Assembly (NCBI GenBank): GCA_002404155.1
Contig: DHJC01000069.1
Location: 1 to 25,305 of the forward strand
Direction: 5' to 3'
DNA: 25,305 nucleotides
From: Chloroflexi bacterium UBA4730
GTDB lineage: Bacteria; Chloroflexota; Limnocylindria; P2-11E
Shown: piece after piece, positions 1 through 9,014 of the stretch
Layout: each line of letters starts with the position of its first letter
How positions within the stretch are numbered: the stretch's first letter is position 1
The notes under the pieces: generated by a model
Databases searched by the model: none
Told to the model about the DNA's origin: nothing
What the model saw: the letters and a program-made list of their open reading frames with translations, nothing else
Made by a program: the position numbers and the translations under genes

Positions 1-265
1 AGGGTGCCAGCGGAAGGAAGGACGAGGGACCGCGAGGTGGGTCACCTTTCAACCGCCGTCAGAGGGGCAGTATTCGACCGACGGCGACACGTCTTCCGAG
101 ATTCCCCGCTAAGGGTGATACAGGTCTCGGATCAGCAGAACGTGGAATCGGATGAAGTGACGGCAAAGATCTTGTCTGAATTGGAATGGCGACGCGCATT
201 CTCACGGTGCGCGGCCCGAGTCACGGAAACGTGATGAGAAATCTGGCATCGCGGGGCGCCAGGTC

Positions 266-2155
266 TTGACGCGGATCCAGTCGGCTGCCCGTTGGCTGGC
301 GCCCGGTGTGGCGCAACGCAGCACTGGGCTCCGCTTGGCTTGGGCCCTTGGGCTTTGCGCGGCTACCGTTGCAAGCCTTTTTCTCGTCGCGTCGCTACGC
401 CAGCCTGGCGTCAGCTGGAACCAGCAATTCACCGAGGACTTCAACTCTGGCCGGGTCCTGCGTCCGGAGGCTGTCGTACGACGCGACGGCTTCCGCGCTG
501 GGCCGGATGGCTGGTATCTTCCTTCGTCCAGCTCGGGCAGCTTCGTCTACCGGATCTCAAAAGAGCCGGGTCAAGACGTTGTCATCCGGCTCTGGGTCTA
601 CTCGCTATCCGGGGTGCGCTCCGTGGTCCGAGTTGCCGCCGACGGATCGCCGATGCGCACGCTCATCGAGAACGCTGACGTGTCGGGAGCGATTCTCGAT
701 CTGCCTGAGGGCAGGGGCGCGCGCACGCTAGATGTCGAGGTAGACGCCACGAACACGTCGGACCGCGACCAACTCGTGCTCGATCAGCTCCACTGGGACA
801 TGGTTGCGGGAACCCCACCGCTACGCGCTCCGCTGTACGTGTGGCTCGGCCCTGCCGCTGTGGTGCTCCTCATCATGGCGGGCCGAGCCAGTCGACTGTC
901 TGGCCTGATGGCCGCTGCGGGGGCCACCGCTGTTTTGGCTGTGGCGTCGGCGAACCGACTCGCGGCGCTCTACGACCACGCCGCCGAACAGCTCGACCCC
1001 GATGCCGTCGGCTACCGCGTGTTCGGCGACAGTTTCCAATGGTGGCCCCCGTGGGACTACGGTCTTTTCAGCGCGAATTTCGGTATCCGCGAGCCACTGT
1101 TCCCCCTGGTGACGCACGGGTTCTTCGATGCGTTCGGATCGTCGGACTTCCATCTGCGGCTCGTCTCGGCAGTGTTCTCTGTCGTAGCGGTCGGCCTCAC
1201 GGTCGTAGCGGCGCGGCGGCGCCTAGCCTGGCCGCTCAGCCTGACGGCCGGCGCGCTCGTCGCGCTGAATGCCAACCTCGTCAATGAGAGTTTCCGAGGA
1301 CTGCGCACGGAGCTCGAGATGGCACTACTCCTGGCCTCGTACGCGTTGCTTGACCGGTCAACAGCCACATCGCCCGCGTGGGACGGACTGGCCAGTGGGA
1401 TAACGGGGGCCGCGCTCGTACTCACACGAGTTTTCTATTTACCTCTGGTCCTTGCCGGGGCGGTCGTCTCGGCGGTCGGCCGTTACCGGCCATGGCGCCG
1501 CGCGCTCCGTCCGATCGTAATCGTCTTCACGCTCACCCTCCTCGTGACGGCAGGTCATCGGCTCGCAATGGCGGCACGGCACGGCGACCCCTACTGGGAC
1601 ATCGGCGTGTCCGCGCGCGCATATGCGAACGACGAAAGGTTCTTGTACAACCGCCCGCTTCCCCATCCAGAACTCTTCGAGTCCGTCGAGGAGTACCGGC
1701 GGACCGGCTGTTGCGAGGGGCCGCCCATTACGTATTCGCAGTACCTCTTCGGCATGCACACCACAGGTGAGGTGATCGGCGACACGCTGCTCGGCTACTG
1801 GGAGATCTTCACGAACATCGGCGGCTTCTACGTCCCAGGTGCGACGCTACAGCAGAGCGCCGGGCTCGACCTCCGAGGGGCAGAAGGGTTTGTTGATGCA
1901 GTTGTTCGCTGGCTTGGCCTCGCCGGACTTATCGGACTCGTCGTCACGGCGTGGAAGCGACCGCGCAACCTCCTTGTCCCGACGATGGTATTCGGAGGGT
2001 TGAGCTTCTCGACGTTCCTTTATGACCGCGGGTTGATGGAGCCGATTCGAAACACGATCGTGGTTTATCCGTTCCTCATCTTCGCCGCCGGTTGGGCCAT
2101 CGAGCATGCCTTCGCTCGGGTCAGGCGCGGTTACATTCGAGCTCGTTCCACCTAG
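266..2155 (+). CDS. GT-C fold membrane glycosyltransferase (GT39/ArnT-like)
   Basis: A 629-aa polytopic membrane protein, probably a lipid-linked-sugar glycosyltransferase of the GT-C superfamily. One membrane helix lies at about 25-44. An exported beta-sandwich-like region follows (about 50-180), then a long run of membrane helices from about 188 to 620. After the second helix pair there is an acidic motif, DPDAVGYR (244-251), and then REPLFP (275-280). These positions match the catalytic acidic loop and following loop of GT39/ArnT-type enzymes. The TTG start at 266 is the first possible one; an in-frame GTG at 308 is an alternative. The gene stands alone on the plus strand, and I see no partner glycan genes in the window. 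The family call is fairly safe. The acceptor (protein, lipid A-like lipid or cell-wall polymer) cannot be told. The inserted exported domain before the catalytic loop is less usual. Confidence 0.72.
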   Translation: MTRIQSAARWLAPGVAQRSTGLRLAWALGLCAATVASLFLVASLRQPGVSWNQQFTEDFNSGRVLRPEAVVRRDGFRAGPDGWYLPSSSSGSFVYRISKEPGQDVVIRLWVYSLSGVRSVVRVAADGSPMRTLIENADVSGAILDLPEGRGARTLDVEVDATNTSDRDQLVLDQLHWDMVAGTPPLRAPLYVWLGPAAVVLLIMAGRASRLSGLMAAAGATAVLAVASANRLAALYDHAAEQLDPDAVGYRVFGDSFQWWPPWDYGLFSANFGIREPLFPLVTHGFFDAFGSSDFHLRLVSAVFSVVAVGLTVVAARRRLAWPLSLTAGALVALNANLVNESFRGLRTELEMALLLASYALLDRSTATSPAWDGLASGITGAALVLTRVFYLPLVLAGAVVSAVGRYRPWRRALRPIVIVFTLTLLVTAGHRLAMAARHGDPYWDIGVSARAYANDERFLYNRPLPHPELFESVEEYRRTGCCEGPPITYSQYLFGMHTTGEVIGDTLLGYWEIFTNIGGFYVPGATLQQSAGLDLRGAEGFVDAVVRWLGLAGLIGLVVTAWKRPRNLLVPTMVFGGLSFSTFLYDRGLMEPIRNTIVVYPFLIFAAGWAIEHAFARVRRGYIRARST

Positions 2156-2393
2156 TTCGGAAACGCGGCGGGAGGCTTATTTCGGAAGGAGATGCGCGCG
2201 ACGTCTTCGTCTGGCTGGCCAGCGAACATACGACGCCGCCTATTGAACAAGACCTAGAGATGCCACGACTTGCTGAAGGCGACGTCGCGGCACCGGATTA
2301 CGTAACGGCGCCCGTTCGGGAAGTTGCCGGTACGGCTGAACGAGCAAGACTCTGAGGGAGGCGAGTACAGATCCAGGCCGCGCCTGTCGAATC

Positions 2394-4547
2394 TTAGGGG
2401 GTGAGCGTGTAGGAGGCGGACGCGTAGGCCTCATAGGGCGCGGTCGAGCCGCTGCGGCGGACCCAGACCTGCCAAGAGGAGGTGCCCGCGGTCTCGGTGG
2501 TGGTGTTCCAAGCGAAGGTCGCGTTCGGACTCCAGTCCTGCACGATCTGCCAGGCGCCGCCGGCGGGCAGCTCCCACCATTTGTACTCAGCGGTCGCGCA
2601 GCCGCTCGCGGTCGCCGACCAGGTCACCGCGGTGCCCAGGCTCTGCGGTGAGGGTGGACTCGCACTCATCGTCGCCGCCGTGCAGGGGACCACGTAGGTG
2701 AAGCAGCCGGCGCAGCTGCCGGACTGGGCGTCCGTGTTCGTCACCGTGACGGTGACCGCGCCGGCGGCGTGGGCCGGGGTGGTCGCGGTGATCGAGGTCG
2801 CGCTCACCACCACGACGCTCGTCGCGGCGCTGCCGCCGATCGTCACCGTGGCCCCGGCGGCGAAGCCGGTGCCGCTGATCGTGACCGCGGTCCCCCCGGC
2901 CGCCGGGCCCGAGGTCGGGGCGATGCTGCTCACCGTCGGGGCGGCCGCAAGACCGAAGCAGCTCGGGAACGAGAACGAGGCGATTCGCGTGCTCCAGTTG
3001 AAGGTCCCGCTCGACTTCAGGTACTCGTTCGTGTACCAAAACGTGCAGTCGTCGACCGGATCGACGGTCATCGCGCTGTAGTCACCCCAGCGCGATAGAT
3101 TTCGGAGCTGCGAGCCGGCGCCGGCCTTGATCGTGTTCTCAGGCTGCATCGTGTTGATCGCATCCGCGGCCAGCCGACCGGTGTAGCGGACGCTCGGGTA
3201 TACCGTGCTGCTGGACGCGCTGTAGCCGAGCGCCATGTTCCCCTGGCGATCCATCGCGACGCTGCCCATCCAGCGATACGTGGCATCCGGCGCGTAGGTG
3301 CTCTGCTGGAACACGGTCGGCGTGCCGTTGGGGCTGCGGAGCTCGTACCAACGGATGCCCACGCTCGACCCGGTCACGACGGAGTGGCTCACGACAAGGG
3401 ACTCATGATCCCCGAAGTTCCGGTATGCGAGTCGGTACATGAGCCGATCCGCGAGCGAGTCGAGTTGCTGCCGTGTACTTGGCTGAGGAATGCAGGTGCC
3501 GCCGTTGCAGGCTGGGGTGAACGCGGCCACCGGGATGCTCGTGGGCCCGCCGAAGGTCGAGTTGGCGGGGGTCCCAAAGTCGGCGTGGAATTTCCAGAGG
3601 TTCAGGGAGTTGCTGCCGAAGTTCACGAAGAAGTTCGGAGACCCAGTCGGCGGTAGGGTCGTGCCGTCGAGATCGGAGGGGAGCACGCCGCCGAACGAGG
3701 AGGACAACTGGAAGCAGATCTGAGTCGCTGCCGCTCCGGCGAGCATGGCCGCGCGATCGTACGCGCAGGCTTTGGATCCGGCGAAGGTCGTTCCGTTATT
3801 GAAGATGTTGAACGAGATGTAGTAAGCGTCAGGCCAGACACCAAGTTTGGGGTAGTCGGGGAACTGGGTGTTCCCGTAGCTGAAGGCGTAGCGGTTGTAG
3901 GTGCCAGTGGCGTCAGCGGTCGTCGAGACGGCCACGCACTGGAGGTACGGCGTCGTCGAGACCGAGAACTGCGTCAGCACCCAGCGATTCGCGATCTTGT
4001 CGTATTGGACGATCGGGTCGCCGTCGTTGTTCGTCTGGCAGCCGCCGCCGAACCCGCTCCACAGTGTGTTGCCGGCCGTGGGTCCGAGGAGGCGAGCACC
4101 GCTGGTCTTGTCGAAGACGGCGAAGGACTCGTTGACCCACTGCACGTATTGAGTGGTCCCGACCGCGCCATTGGTGTCAGGCGGAGCGGCGTTCGGCGTG
4201 AAGCCGTAGTCGCCGTTGCCGACGCCAGCGATATTCAGCCCCGAGCTGGTGGCCGCGAGCGTCCCTGGCGAGGTCTGCAGGGCAGGGTCGGGTGCGGCAC
4301 CGACGATCGATGACGTATCACCCGGTAGCCTCAGGAGCGGCCGCTCCGTGAGCTGGCGGGCACGCGGCGAGACCGGGATATCGCGCAGCGGCGGTGAGAC
4401 GTCGCGATGCACTGCGGGCGACACCTCGGGTCCCGCGGGGCCACCCTGCCTAGCACTGGATGCGCCGGGGTCGGCGGACGCGACGCTCGGACCGAGCGCC
4501 ACGAGGAGGCACGAAACGAGAAGGGCAACAGGCTGGCGAAGGCGCAC
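2394..4547 (-). CDS. Exported protein, beta-propeller-like, with IPT/TIG and C-terminal Ig-like domain
   Basis: A 717-aa exported protein. A Sec signal peptide (about 1-25, ending in ASA) is followed by a low-complexity Pro/Ser region. A large body (about 110-530) has Trp/Tyr/Gly-rich blades, including PPDTNGAVG near its start and a RWGDY motif near its end. An IPT/TIG domain lies at about 536-619 (SSIAPTSGPAAGG), and a C-terminal Ig-like domain with a CGxC-type Cys-rich linker at about 620-717. The GTG start is supported by an AAGGAA Shine-Dalgarno about 8 bases upstream. The PPDxxGA, P-DYPK and RWGDY motifs are shared with the protein at 6278-8518, so the two are paralogues. No catalytic residues are recognisable. 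A role as an extracellular adhesive or carbohydrate-binding protein is inference only. Confidence 0.8.
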   Translation of the reverse strand: MRLRQPVALLVSCLLVALGPSVASADPGASSARQGGPAGPEVSPAVHRDVSPPLRDIPVSPRARQLTERPLLRLPGDTSSIVGAAPDPALQTSPGTLAATSSGLNIAGVGNGDYGFTPNAAPPDTNGAVGTTQYVQWVNESFAVFDKTSGARLLGPTAGNTLWSGFGGGCQTNNDGDPIVQYDKIANRWVLTQFSVSTTPYLQCVAVSTTADATGTYNRYAFSYGNTQFPDYPKLGVWPDAYYISFNIFNNGTTFAGSKACAYDRAAMLAGAAATQICFQLSSSFGGVLPSDLDGTTLPPTGSPNFFVNFGSNSLNLWKFHADFGTPANSTFGGPTSIPVAAFTPACNGGTCIPQPSTRQQLDSLADRLMYRLAYRNFGDHESLVVSHSVVTGSSVGIRWYELRSPNGTPTVFQQSTYAPDATYRWMGSVAMDRQGNMALGYSASSSTVYPSVRYTGRLAADAINTMQPENTIKAGAGSQLRNLSRWGDYSAMTVDPVDDCTFWYTNEYLKSSGTFNWSTRIASFSFPSCFGLAAAPTVSSIAPTSGPAAGGTAVTISGTGFAAGATVTIGGSAATSVVVVSATSITATTPAHAAGAVTVTVTNTDAQSGSCAGCFTYVVPCTAATMSASPPSPQSLGTAVTWSATASGCATAEYKWWELPAGGAWQIVQDWSPNATFAWNTTTETAGTSSWQVWVRRSGSTAPYEAYASASYTLTP

Positions 4548-4751
4548 GGTACTTCCTTAAACGCTGCTTCTTGGAGGAAGAGTACGGTCTGTCAGTCGGA
4601 TTTGGGGCGCCTGATATCCCTATTTCTGCGTATGTCGCCTTCGCGGGATCGGCCGGCGTGACATCGCGACCTCGATCGATACGCGCTCCACAGCAGAGAA
4701 GCGTCCGGGACGGAAGGCGAACGCCGTGACGATCAATAAGGACGCGGTCTG

Positions 4752-4835
4752 TAGCCCGGAGGGGATTCGAACCCCTGACCTCCTCCTCGAAAGGTATCGC
4801 AGCCTCAGCGCTGCCCAGGTGAGCCAAACACTCGC
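4752..4835 (-). tRNA. tRNA-like 3' end (T arm and acceptor strand), probable tRNA pseudogene
   Basis: On the minus strand there is a perfect T arm: a 5-bp stem AGGGG/CCCCT closing the loop TTCGAAT. It is preceded by an AGGTC-like variable loop and followed by a 7-nt acceptor strand CCGGGCT plus A. Further upstream a D-arm-like stretch (GGCTCACCTGGGCAGCGC) is present. However, no 5' acceptor strand complementary to CCGGGCT is found at the right distance, and the anticodon stem cannot be closed cleanly; the interval between the D-arm-like and T-arm parts is about 10 nt too long. I therefore read it as a degenerate tRNA or a tRNA 3' half, and I do not assign an amino acid. Confidence 0.4.
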
Positions 4836-4899
4836 ACATGGCCCCCTGCAAATTCGCACAGCCGGGCAGTCCTCGACATACGTCCCATTCGCGGATGAC

Positions 4900-5290
4900 G
4901 CTGGATCGTCAGGGCCGAGCCGACCCGCCTCGAGGACTGGTTGGTCCGTCGTCGGAGAGGTCGAGATCGTGTAGAGAATGTCCGCGGTGGCTCGTTGTCG
5001 CTCGAGGGCCTCCTTCGTCTCGTTGAACAGCCGGACGTTCTCGATGGCGATGACGGCCTGGTCGGAACGTCTCCACCAACTGGATCTCTCTGGCGGTGAA
5101 CGGGCGCACCTCGTTCCGGGCCACGCCGATGAGCGCGCCGTCGCCCCGCTTCATCGGCACCCCAAGCAGCGTGCGGAAGCCGCCGGCGCGCTGCTCGGCC
5201 TGCAACTTGTATTCCGGATCTTCGAGCACGTCAGGAATCTGCACAACCCGTTCCTCGAGCTGCGTCGCAAACGAAATTGGACGCGCGCAT
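4900..5290 (-). pseudogene. Decayed GAF-domain sensor gene (fragment)
   Basis: Read on the minus strand, three frames together give a typical bacterial GAF domain of the kind found in sensor kinases and adenylate cyclases: VVQIPDVLEDPEY, then GGFRTLLGVPMKRGDGALIG, then VRPFTAREIQLVETF. In another frame it continues with DQAVIAIENVRLFNETKEAL and QRATADILYTISTSPT. The frame changes near 5060-5068: the expected TTC-GCC-GAC-CAG reads TTC-CGA-CCA, as if two bases (GC) were lost. The 5' part also meets a stop just upstream of the QIPD block, and no kinase or cyclase domain follows. It is a fragment with no intact reading frame. The C-terminal side runs directly into the tRNA-like element. Confidence 0.7.
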
Positions 5291-5698
5291 GTCCGCCCAG
5301 TTCATCGAGCGATTGCCCGACCGGGTACGCGAGCTGGTGACGGAGTTGTGCGCCGCCATCGGGGTCGAGAGGGGCCGGCCTGGACCTCCTACGTCGCGAG
5401 GGGTGACGAGCCCGCCTAGATCCGGCGTGGGCGTTTCCTCGGTGCCATCCGCGGAGCGCGGCAGTACGTGGAAGCATTGCCGTCGCAGGACCCTATGCGC
5501 TCGCACCAAGCCGGAGCAGGTCGTTCACGCCCTCGATAACTACGCCGTCGAGTTCACACTGGCGGCTCTGACTCCGGTCGGGACCGCCGGTCTTTGCCTC
5601 CGATGTCCGCCATCGTGACGACGACGAGCGGCTCCACGGCACGCGCCCTGCGTTGCAGGCGAGCAGGCGAGAGCACAGCGGAAAGGAGCGGCAACAAC
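5291..5698. other. Gene-poor stretch upstream of glsB-like gene
   Basis: About 400 bases with no convincing gene. A plus-strand open frame from about 5290 has good codon use for some 30 codons (beginning MSAQFIERLPDRVREL). It then becomes low-quality, and it is antisense to the decayed GAF gene's expected upstream part. I see no clear promoter or RNA structure. The Shine-Dalgarno for the downstream gene lies at the right end. Confidence 0.4.
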
Positions 5699-5974
5699 AT
5701 GGACCTCACCGCTATCGTCACCTGGATCATCTTCGGCGCGATCGTCGGAGTCATCGCGCGGTTCTTGATGCCTGGCCGAGACCCCATGGGCCCGTTCGCG
5801 ACCATTGTTCTCGGCATCGTCGGTTCATTCGTCGGCGGCTTTCTCGCGCAGGTCGTCTTCGCGGGCAACACGCCATGGCCTCCGCCCACATCCGGTTGGA
5901 TCGGCTCGATCATCGGCGCGTTCGTCGTCCTCGCGATCTACCGGTACTCCCAAGGGCGACGCGTCGTCGCCTGA
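5699..5974 (+). CDS. GlsB/YeaQ/YmgE-family membrane stress protein
   Basis: A 91-aa protein with three membrane helices, a typical size for the transglycosylase-associated/GlsB family of small stress-response membrane proteins. Helix 1 carries the family signature (about 4-22, WIIFGAIVGVIARFLMPG), followed by the PGRDPMG loop. Helix 2 is at about 33-53 and has the GxxGSFxGG pattern. Helix 3 is at about 67-82 (GSIIGAFVVLAIYR). The ATG is preceded by AAAGGAG (5682-5688), which decides this start over longer possibilities. A hairpin 12 bases after the stop suggests a monocistronic transcript. The exact function of the family is unknown; stress-linked expression is known for its members. Confidence 0.9.
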   Translation: MDLTAIVTWIIFGAIVGVIARFLMPGRDPMGPFATIVLGIVGSFVGGFLAQVVFAGNTPWPPPTSGWIGSIIGAFVVLAIYRYSQGRRVVA

Positions 5975-5985
5975 GAGCCCGGCCT

Positions 5986-6013
5986 CGGCGGGGACCTTCG
6001 GGGGTCTCCGCCG
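5986..6013 (+). terminator. Hairpin after glsB-like gene, likely terminator
   Basis: An 11-bp stem (CGGCGGGGACC against GGTCTCCGCCG, one G-U pair) closes a TTCGGG loop 12 bases after the stop codon. The U tract that follows is weak, so termination may be imperfect or factor-assisted. Confidence 0.5.
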
Positions 6014-6277
6014 ATGGCCCTTCATTCGCGTAGCCGTCGAAGACCTCCCGTTGCCATGACAAATTGCGCGGTCGAGATCGACAATCGCCGGCAGTCGAGA
6101 GGCAGGGATTCCTTTCCGCGGTGGGGTGCCGCCTTCGATGGTTCGGGACTCAATCGTGCCGCCCGAGGTCTGGAAGCTCGTTGAGTGGTGACGCGCTGGT
6201 CGGCGGCGCGGCGGTACAAGGCGGAATGGAACAGGCGAGGACGTGCGAACCCGCGCGTCCTCGGTCTGTCCGTCGGC

Positions 6278-8518
6278 TCAGGGTCTAGCGGACCAGTTCC
6301 AGGTCTGCCACACAGGCTGCGAGCCGTCCGTCGCGGGGTTGTTCCACTCAGCCGATAGCCAGACCTGCCCACCTGCGCTCTTGAGCGGATCGGGCGTGGC
6401 GCCGCCGTAGTCACCCCAGCGGCAGACGTTGGGGACGCTACTGCCGCACGAGAAGTCGACGTTCGGTCCGATGGATTGCTTCACCAGCACGGAGCCCGAC
6501 TGCGCGCCGGTACCGCGCTGGGACACCATCTGGATCGCCGCGTAGCTGCTGGCGGATGAGGTGTTGAATCCCATGACCATGTTGCGGCCGGTGAGCGCCG
6601 AGGCGCCGGTCGCATCGTCGGACGCGCGATCGGGCGAGATCGCTCCGTTGAACACATAGAGGCCGGTGTCGGTGACCTTCCCGGTCTGCGAGAGCGCCGG
6701 CGTGCCCGCCGCGCTGATCTCATACCACCGGTCCTCCGACCCCGCGCCGCCGAACACGGCGTGAGCGGTCCAGATCGCCGTCGCTCCGATGCGCGGATCG
6801 TAGCCGGCGACGGCGTGCGTGAGTCGCGTATCCATCGTGTCGAGGAGCTGCGTCGTGCCGCTCTGCGGCGCGTTCGCCGGCATCTGGTACGACCCCACGG
6901 CGACCGCGCTCGGCGCGCCGATCGCCGCGTAGCCCTGCGCGTTCTTGGTGACCTTGAAGACCGTGAGGTAGTTCGCGCTTCCGGTCCCTACGTCGGCCGA
7001 TCCCACGATCAAGCCACCGGAGGTCAGGTCGGCGCTCACCGCGGGTTCGGGTGTCGAGGTCTGCGAGCCGTTGGCGTTCTTCAGGTTCGAGAAGATGCCG
7101 CCGGCACCGAGCTGCGCCGGGCACACAGGATCGGTCGGCTTCTGGAACCAGTCGACGTCCGAGCCCGTGTAGAACGCGGCGAGCAGGAAGACGTTCGTGC
7201 CGACGAGGACGAAGTCCTGGGTGACCGCCATCTTTGGGTAGTCCGGCAGGGACGAGCTGCTGTAGAACGCGCCGATCGAGTAATGACAGAAGTCGGTGGA
7301 CGAGCGCGGGTCCGCGCTCTTGCTGTACCCGAAGGCGTAGGCCGAGTTGTGGAAGTCGAGCACGAGGTAGTAATAGCGCTGCGCGGTCGGGTCCCAGACG
7401 ATCTGCGGATCGCTCAGCTCGTTCACCGGGAAGAGCGTGAGCGCCCCCAGGTCGCCCTGTTCGATGACGCTCGCGTTGCGTCCGTAGATCCCGTACCGCA
7501 GGTTAATCAGCTCGATGTAGCTGTTCGGCCCGATCGCGCCCGTGGGATCCGGCGGCGCGAGATCGGCCTCCGACTGCCCGTTCCAGCTGACGCCGATGGT
7601 CGGGCCGGTCGTGGACGCCGCGGTGACGGCGAGCGTCGCGCTCGCGGTGTGGGTGAGCGTGCCGCTCACCCCGGTGATCGTGAGCGGGTATGACCCGGCC
7701 GGGGTGGTGGTCGCGGTCGTGACGCTGAGCGTCGATGTGCTCGTGGTCGGGTTCGCGCTGAAGCTCGCGGTCGCCCCGGACGGAAGGCCGCTGGCGCTCA
7801 GGGTCACCGCGCCGGTGAACCCGCCGCTCGGAGTCACGGTGGCGGTGTATGTGGTGCTCGAGCCCTGGACCACCGTCTGACTCGACGGACTCGCGTTGAT
7901 CGAGAAGTCATCGAGCGCCGCCCCCGCCGTCACCGTCAGGCTGGCCGCGGTGGAGTGCGACGCTGGTGGGGAGCTGTACTGCCCGCTGATCGTGAAGGGA
8001 AACGTGCCGGCCGCGACCAATGCCGTCGTCGATACGGTGAGCGTGGAGATCGCGCCCGCGAGGACCGAGGCGGGAGTGAAGCTCGCGCTCGCGCCCGAGG
8101 GCAACCCGGTGGCGGAGAGACTGACCGTCCGCGCCGGCAGGGCCGTCACCAGCGTGCTAATCGTGTACGTGGTGCTCGAGCCCTGGGCCACCGTCTGGTT
8201 CGACGGATTTGCGCTGATGGAGAAATCGCTGCGCGCGTAGCTCCCGGGCCCGCCCGACTGCCCGGCTCGTCGCGCCGCGTCTGCCTTGGCCTGCGCGTAG
8301 ATGGCTTCGTCGAGTACGCGATACGGCAATCCCGAAGCAGGACCGGCCTTGGATGCCGGGATGGGGTGGGAGCTGTCGATGCGCGACCCGACAGTGCTTA
8401 TCGGCGCCTGGGAGCTCGCGTGGCCCGGAGCAGAAGGCCTCGCGGCGTTGGCTGGTTGCGAAGCGAGCGCAAGACAGAGCACGACCGCCACCATGAAGGC
8501 GCACTTGATAAGGCGCAT
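6278..8518 (-). CDS. Exported protein with two Ig-like repeats and a beta-propeller-like body
   Basis: A 746-aa exported protein. The start chosen is the ATG at 8518, which is followed at once by a clear signal peptide (about 1-25, cut after ANA) and preceded by GGGGAG. The open frame continues 49 codons upstream without support. Two tandem Ig-like repeats of about 100 residues follow (about 98-197 and 204-300). They share DFSI-A-PS-QTV-QGSSTTYT and the LPSGA-ASF turn. The remainder (about 308-746) has PPDPTGAIG, P-DYPK and RWGDY motifs in the same order as in the protein at 2394-4547. The two therefore share a body domain but differ in the accessory domains: N-terminal Ig repeats here, C-terminal TIG there. 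Extracellular, possibly surface-binding; no enzymatic residues are recognised. Confidence 0.82.
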   Translation of the reverse strand: MRLIKCAFMVAVVLCLALASQPANAARPSAPGHASSQAPISTVGSRIDSSHPIPASKAGPASGLPYRVLDEAIYAQAKADAARRAGQSGGPGSYARSDFSISANPSNQTVAQGSSTTYTISTLVTALPARTVSLSATGLPSGASASFTPASVLAGAISTLTVSTTALVAAGTFPFTISGQYSSPPASHSTAASLTVTAGAALDDFSINASPSSQTVVQGSSTTYTATVTPSGGFTGAVTLSASGLPSGATASFSANPTTSTSTLSVTTATTTPAGSYPLTITGVSGTLTHTASATLAVTAASTTGPTIGVSWNGQSEADLAPPDPTGAIGPNSYIELINLRYGIYGRNASVIEQGDLGALTLFPVNELSDPQIVWDPTAQRYYYLVLDFHNSAYAFGYSKSADPRSSTDFCHYSIGAFYSSSSLPDYPKMAVTQDFVLVGTNVFLLAAFYTGSDVDWFQKPTDPVCPAQLGAGGIFSNLKNANGSQTSTPEPAVSADLTSGGLIVGSADVGTGSANYLTVFKVTKNAQGYAAIGAPSAVAVGSYQMPANAPQSGTTQLLDTMDTRLTHAVAGYDPRIGATAIWTAHAVFGGAGSEDRWYEISAAGTPALSQTGKVTDTGLYVFNGAISPDRASDDATGASALTGRNMVMGFNTSSASSYAAIQMVSQRGTGAQSGSVLVKQSIGPNVDFSCGSSVPNVCRWGDYGGATPDPLKSAGGQVWLSAEWNNPATDGSQPVWQTWNWSARP

Positions 8519-8729
8519 CTGCTCTCCCCTTCCCGCGGCCCGCCTGAACTCGGCCGCTATCGGTGACTCGACCGCGGGGCCCCTGGCGCGAGTAGTAGCG
8601 CGGACCGGTGCCCTGTCAAGGGCGGACGAATCAGATTGATGGCCAACAGACACAGGTCCGACCACCGGAGACCCGGAACGGCTGGCTCAAAGACAAACGG
8701 AATAAGACGAACAAGACTGGAGGCGACGA

Positions 8730-8975
8730 ATGGTTCCGTTACACGAAGGAAGAGGCGCTCGAAGCGGTCGCGACGGCGCGCCGCGGAGCTGGAGGGCGCC
8801 GCCGGAGCGCTGGCGACTCGCAAACGTCCTCCGCCACAGCCGACGAGCCGTCTGTACCCGAGGTACCGCTGGCGGGTCGCGTGGATCGACGCGAACGGCG
8901 CGGTCGACGCCCGCAAACGCAAGGGCGTCGAGAAGGACTCAGTCGCGCGCGAGCTCCCTCGCCGGGCTGGGTGCT
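8730..8975 (+). pseudogene. Possible frame-split small gene in a gene-poor gap
   Basis: The 496-base gap between two minus-strand exported-protein genes (8519-9014) has no intact gene. On the plus strand, one frame reads WFRYTKEEALEAVATARRG (from about 8731) with high third-position G/C. A second frame then carries RYRWRVAWIDANGAVDARK and EKDSVARELPRR (to about 8970) with similar codon use. Joined by one frame change near 8785-8800, these would make a protein of about 80 aa. A GGAGG lies just upstream of an ATG at 8730, but that ATG is in the third frame. I do not recognise the product. It may be a decayed gene, or chance open frames in GC-rich DNA. Confidence 0.25.
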
Positions 8976-9014
8976 GCAACGGGAGCCAGGCGCGCGTAAG
9001 CGTTTTGAATCGCG

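Noticed and set aside
1..265. A 76-codon plus-strand open frame at the left edge (4-234)
   Set aside because: No motif, no Shine-Dalgarno and mixed composition; treated as intergenic upstream of the glycosyltransferase.
2156..2393. Open frames in the gap after the glycosyltransferase
   Set aside because: Short, unsupported by start sites, and no recognisable domain on either strand.
6761..7693. A 310-codon plus-strand open frame antisense to the second exported protein
   Set aside because: Arg-rich, no recognisable motif, and the opposite strand carries a signal peptide and clear Ig-like repeats.
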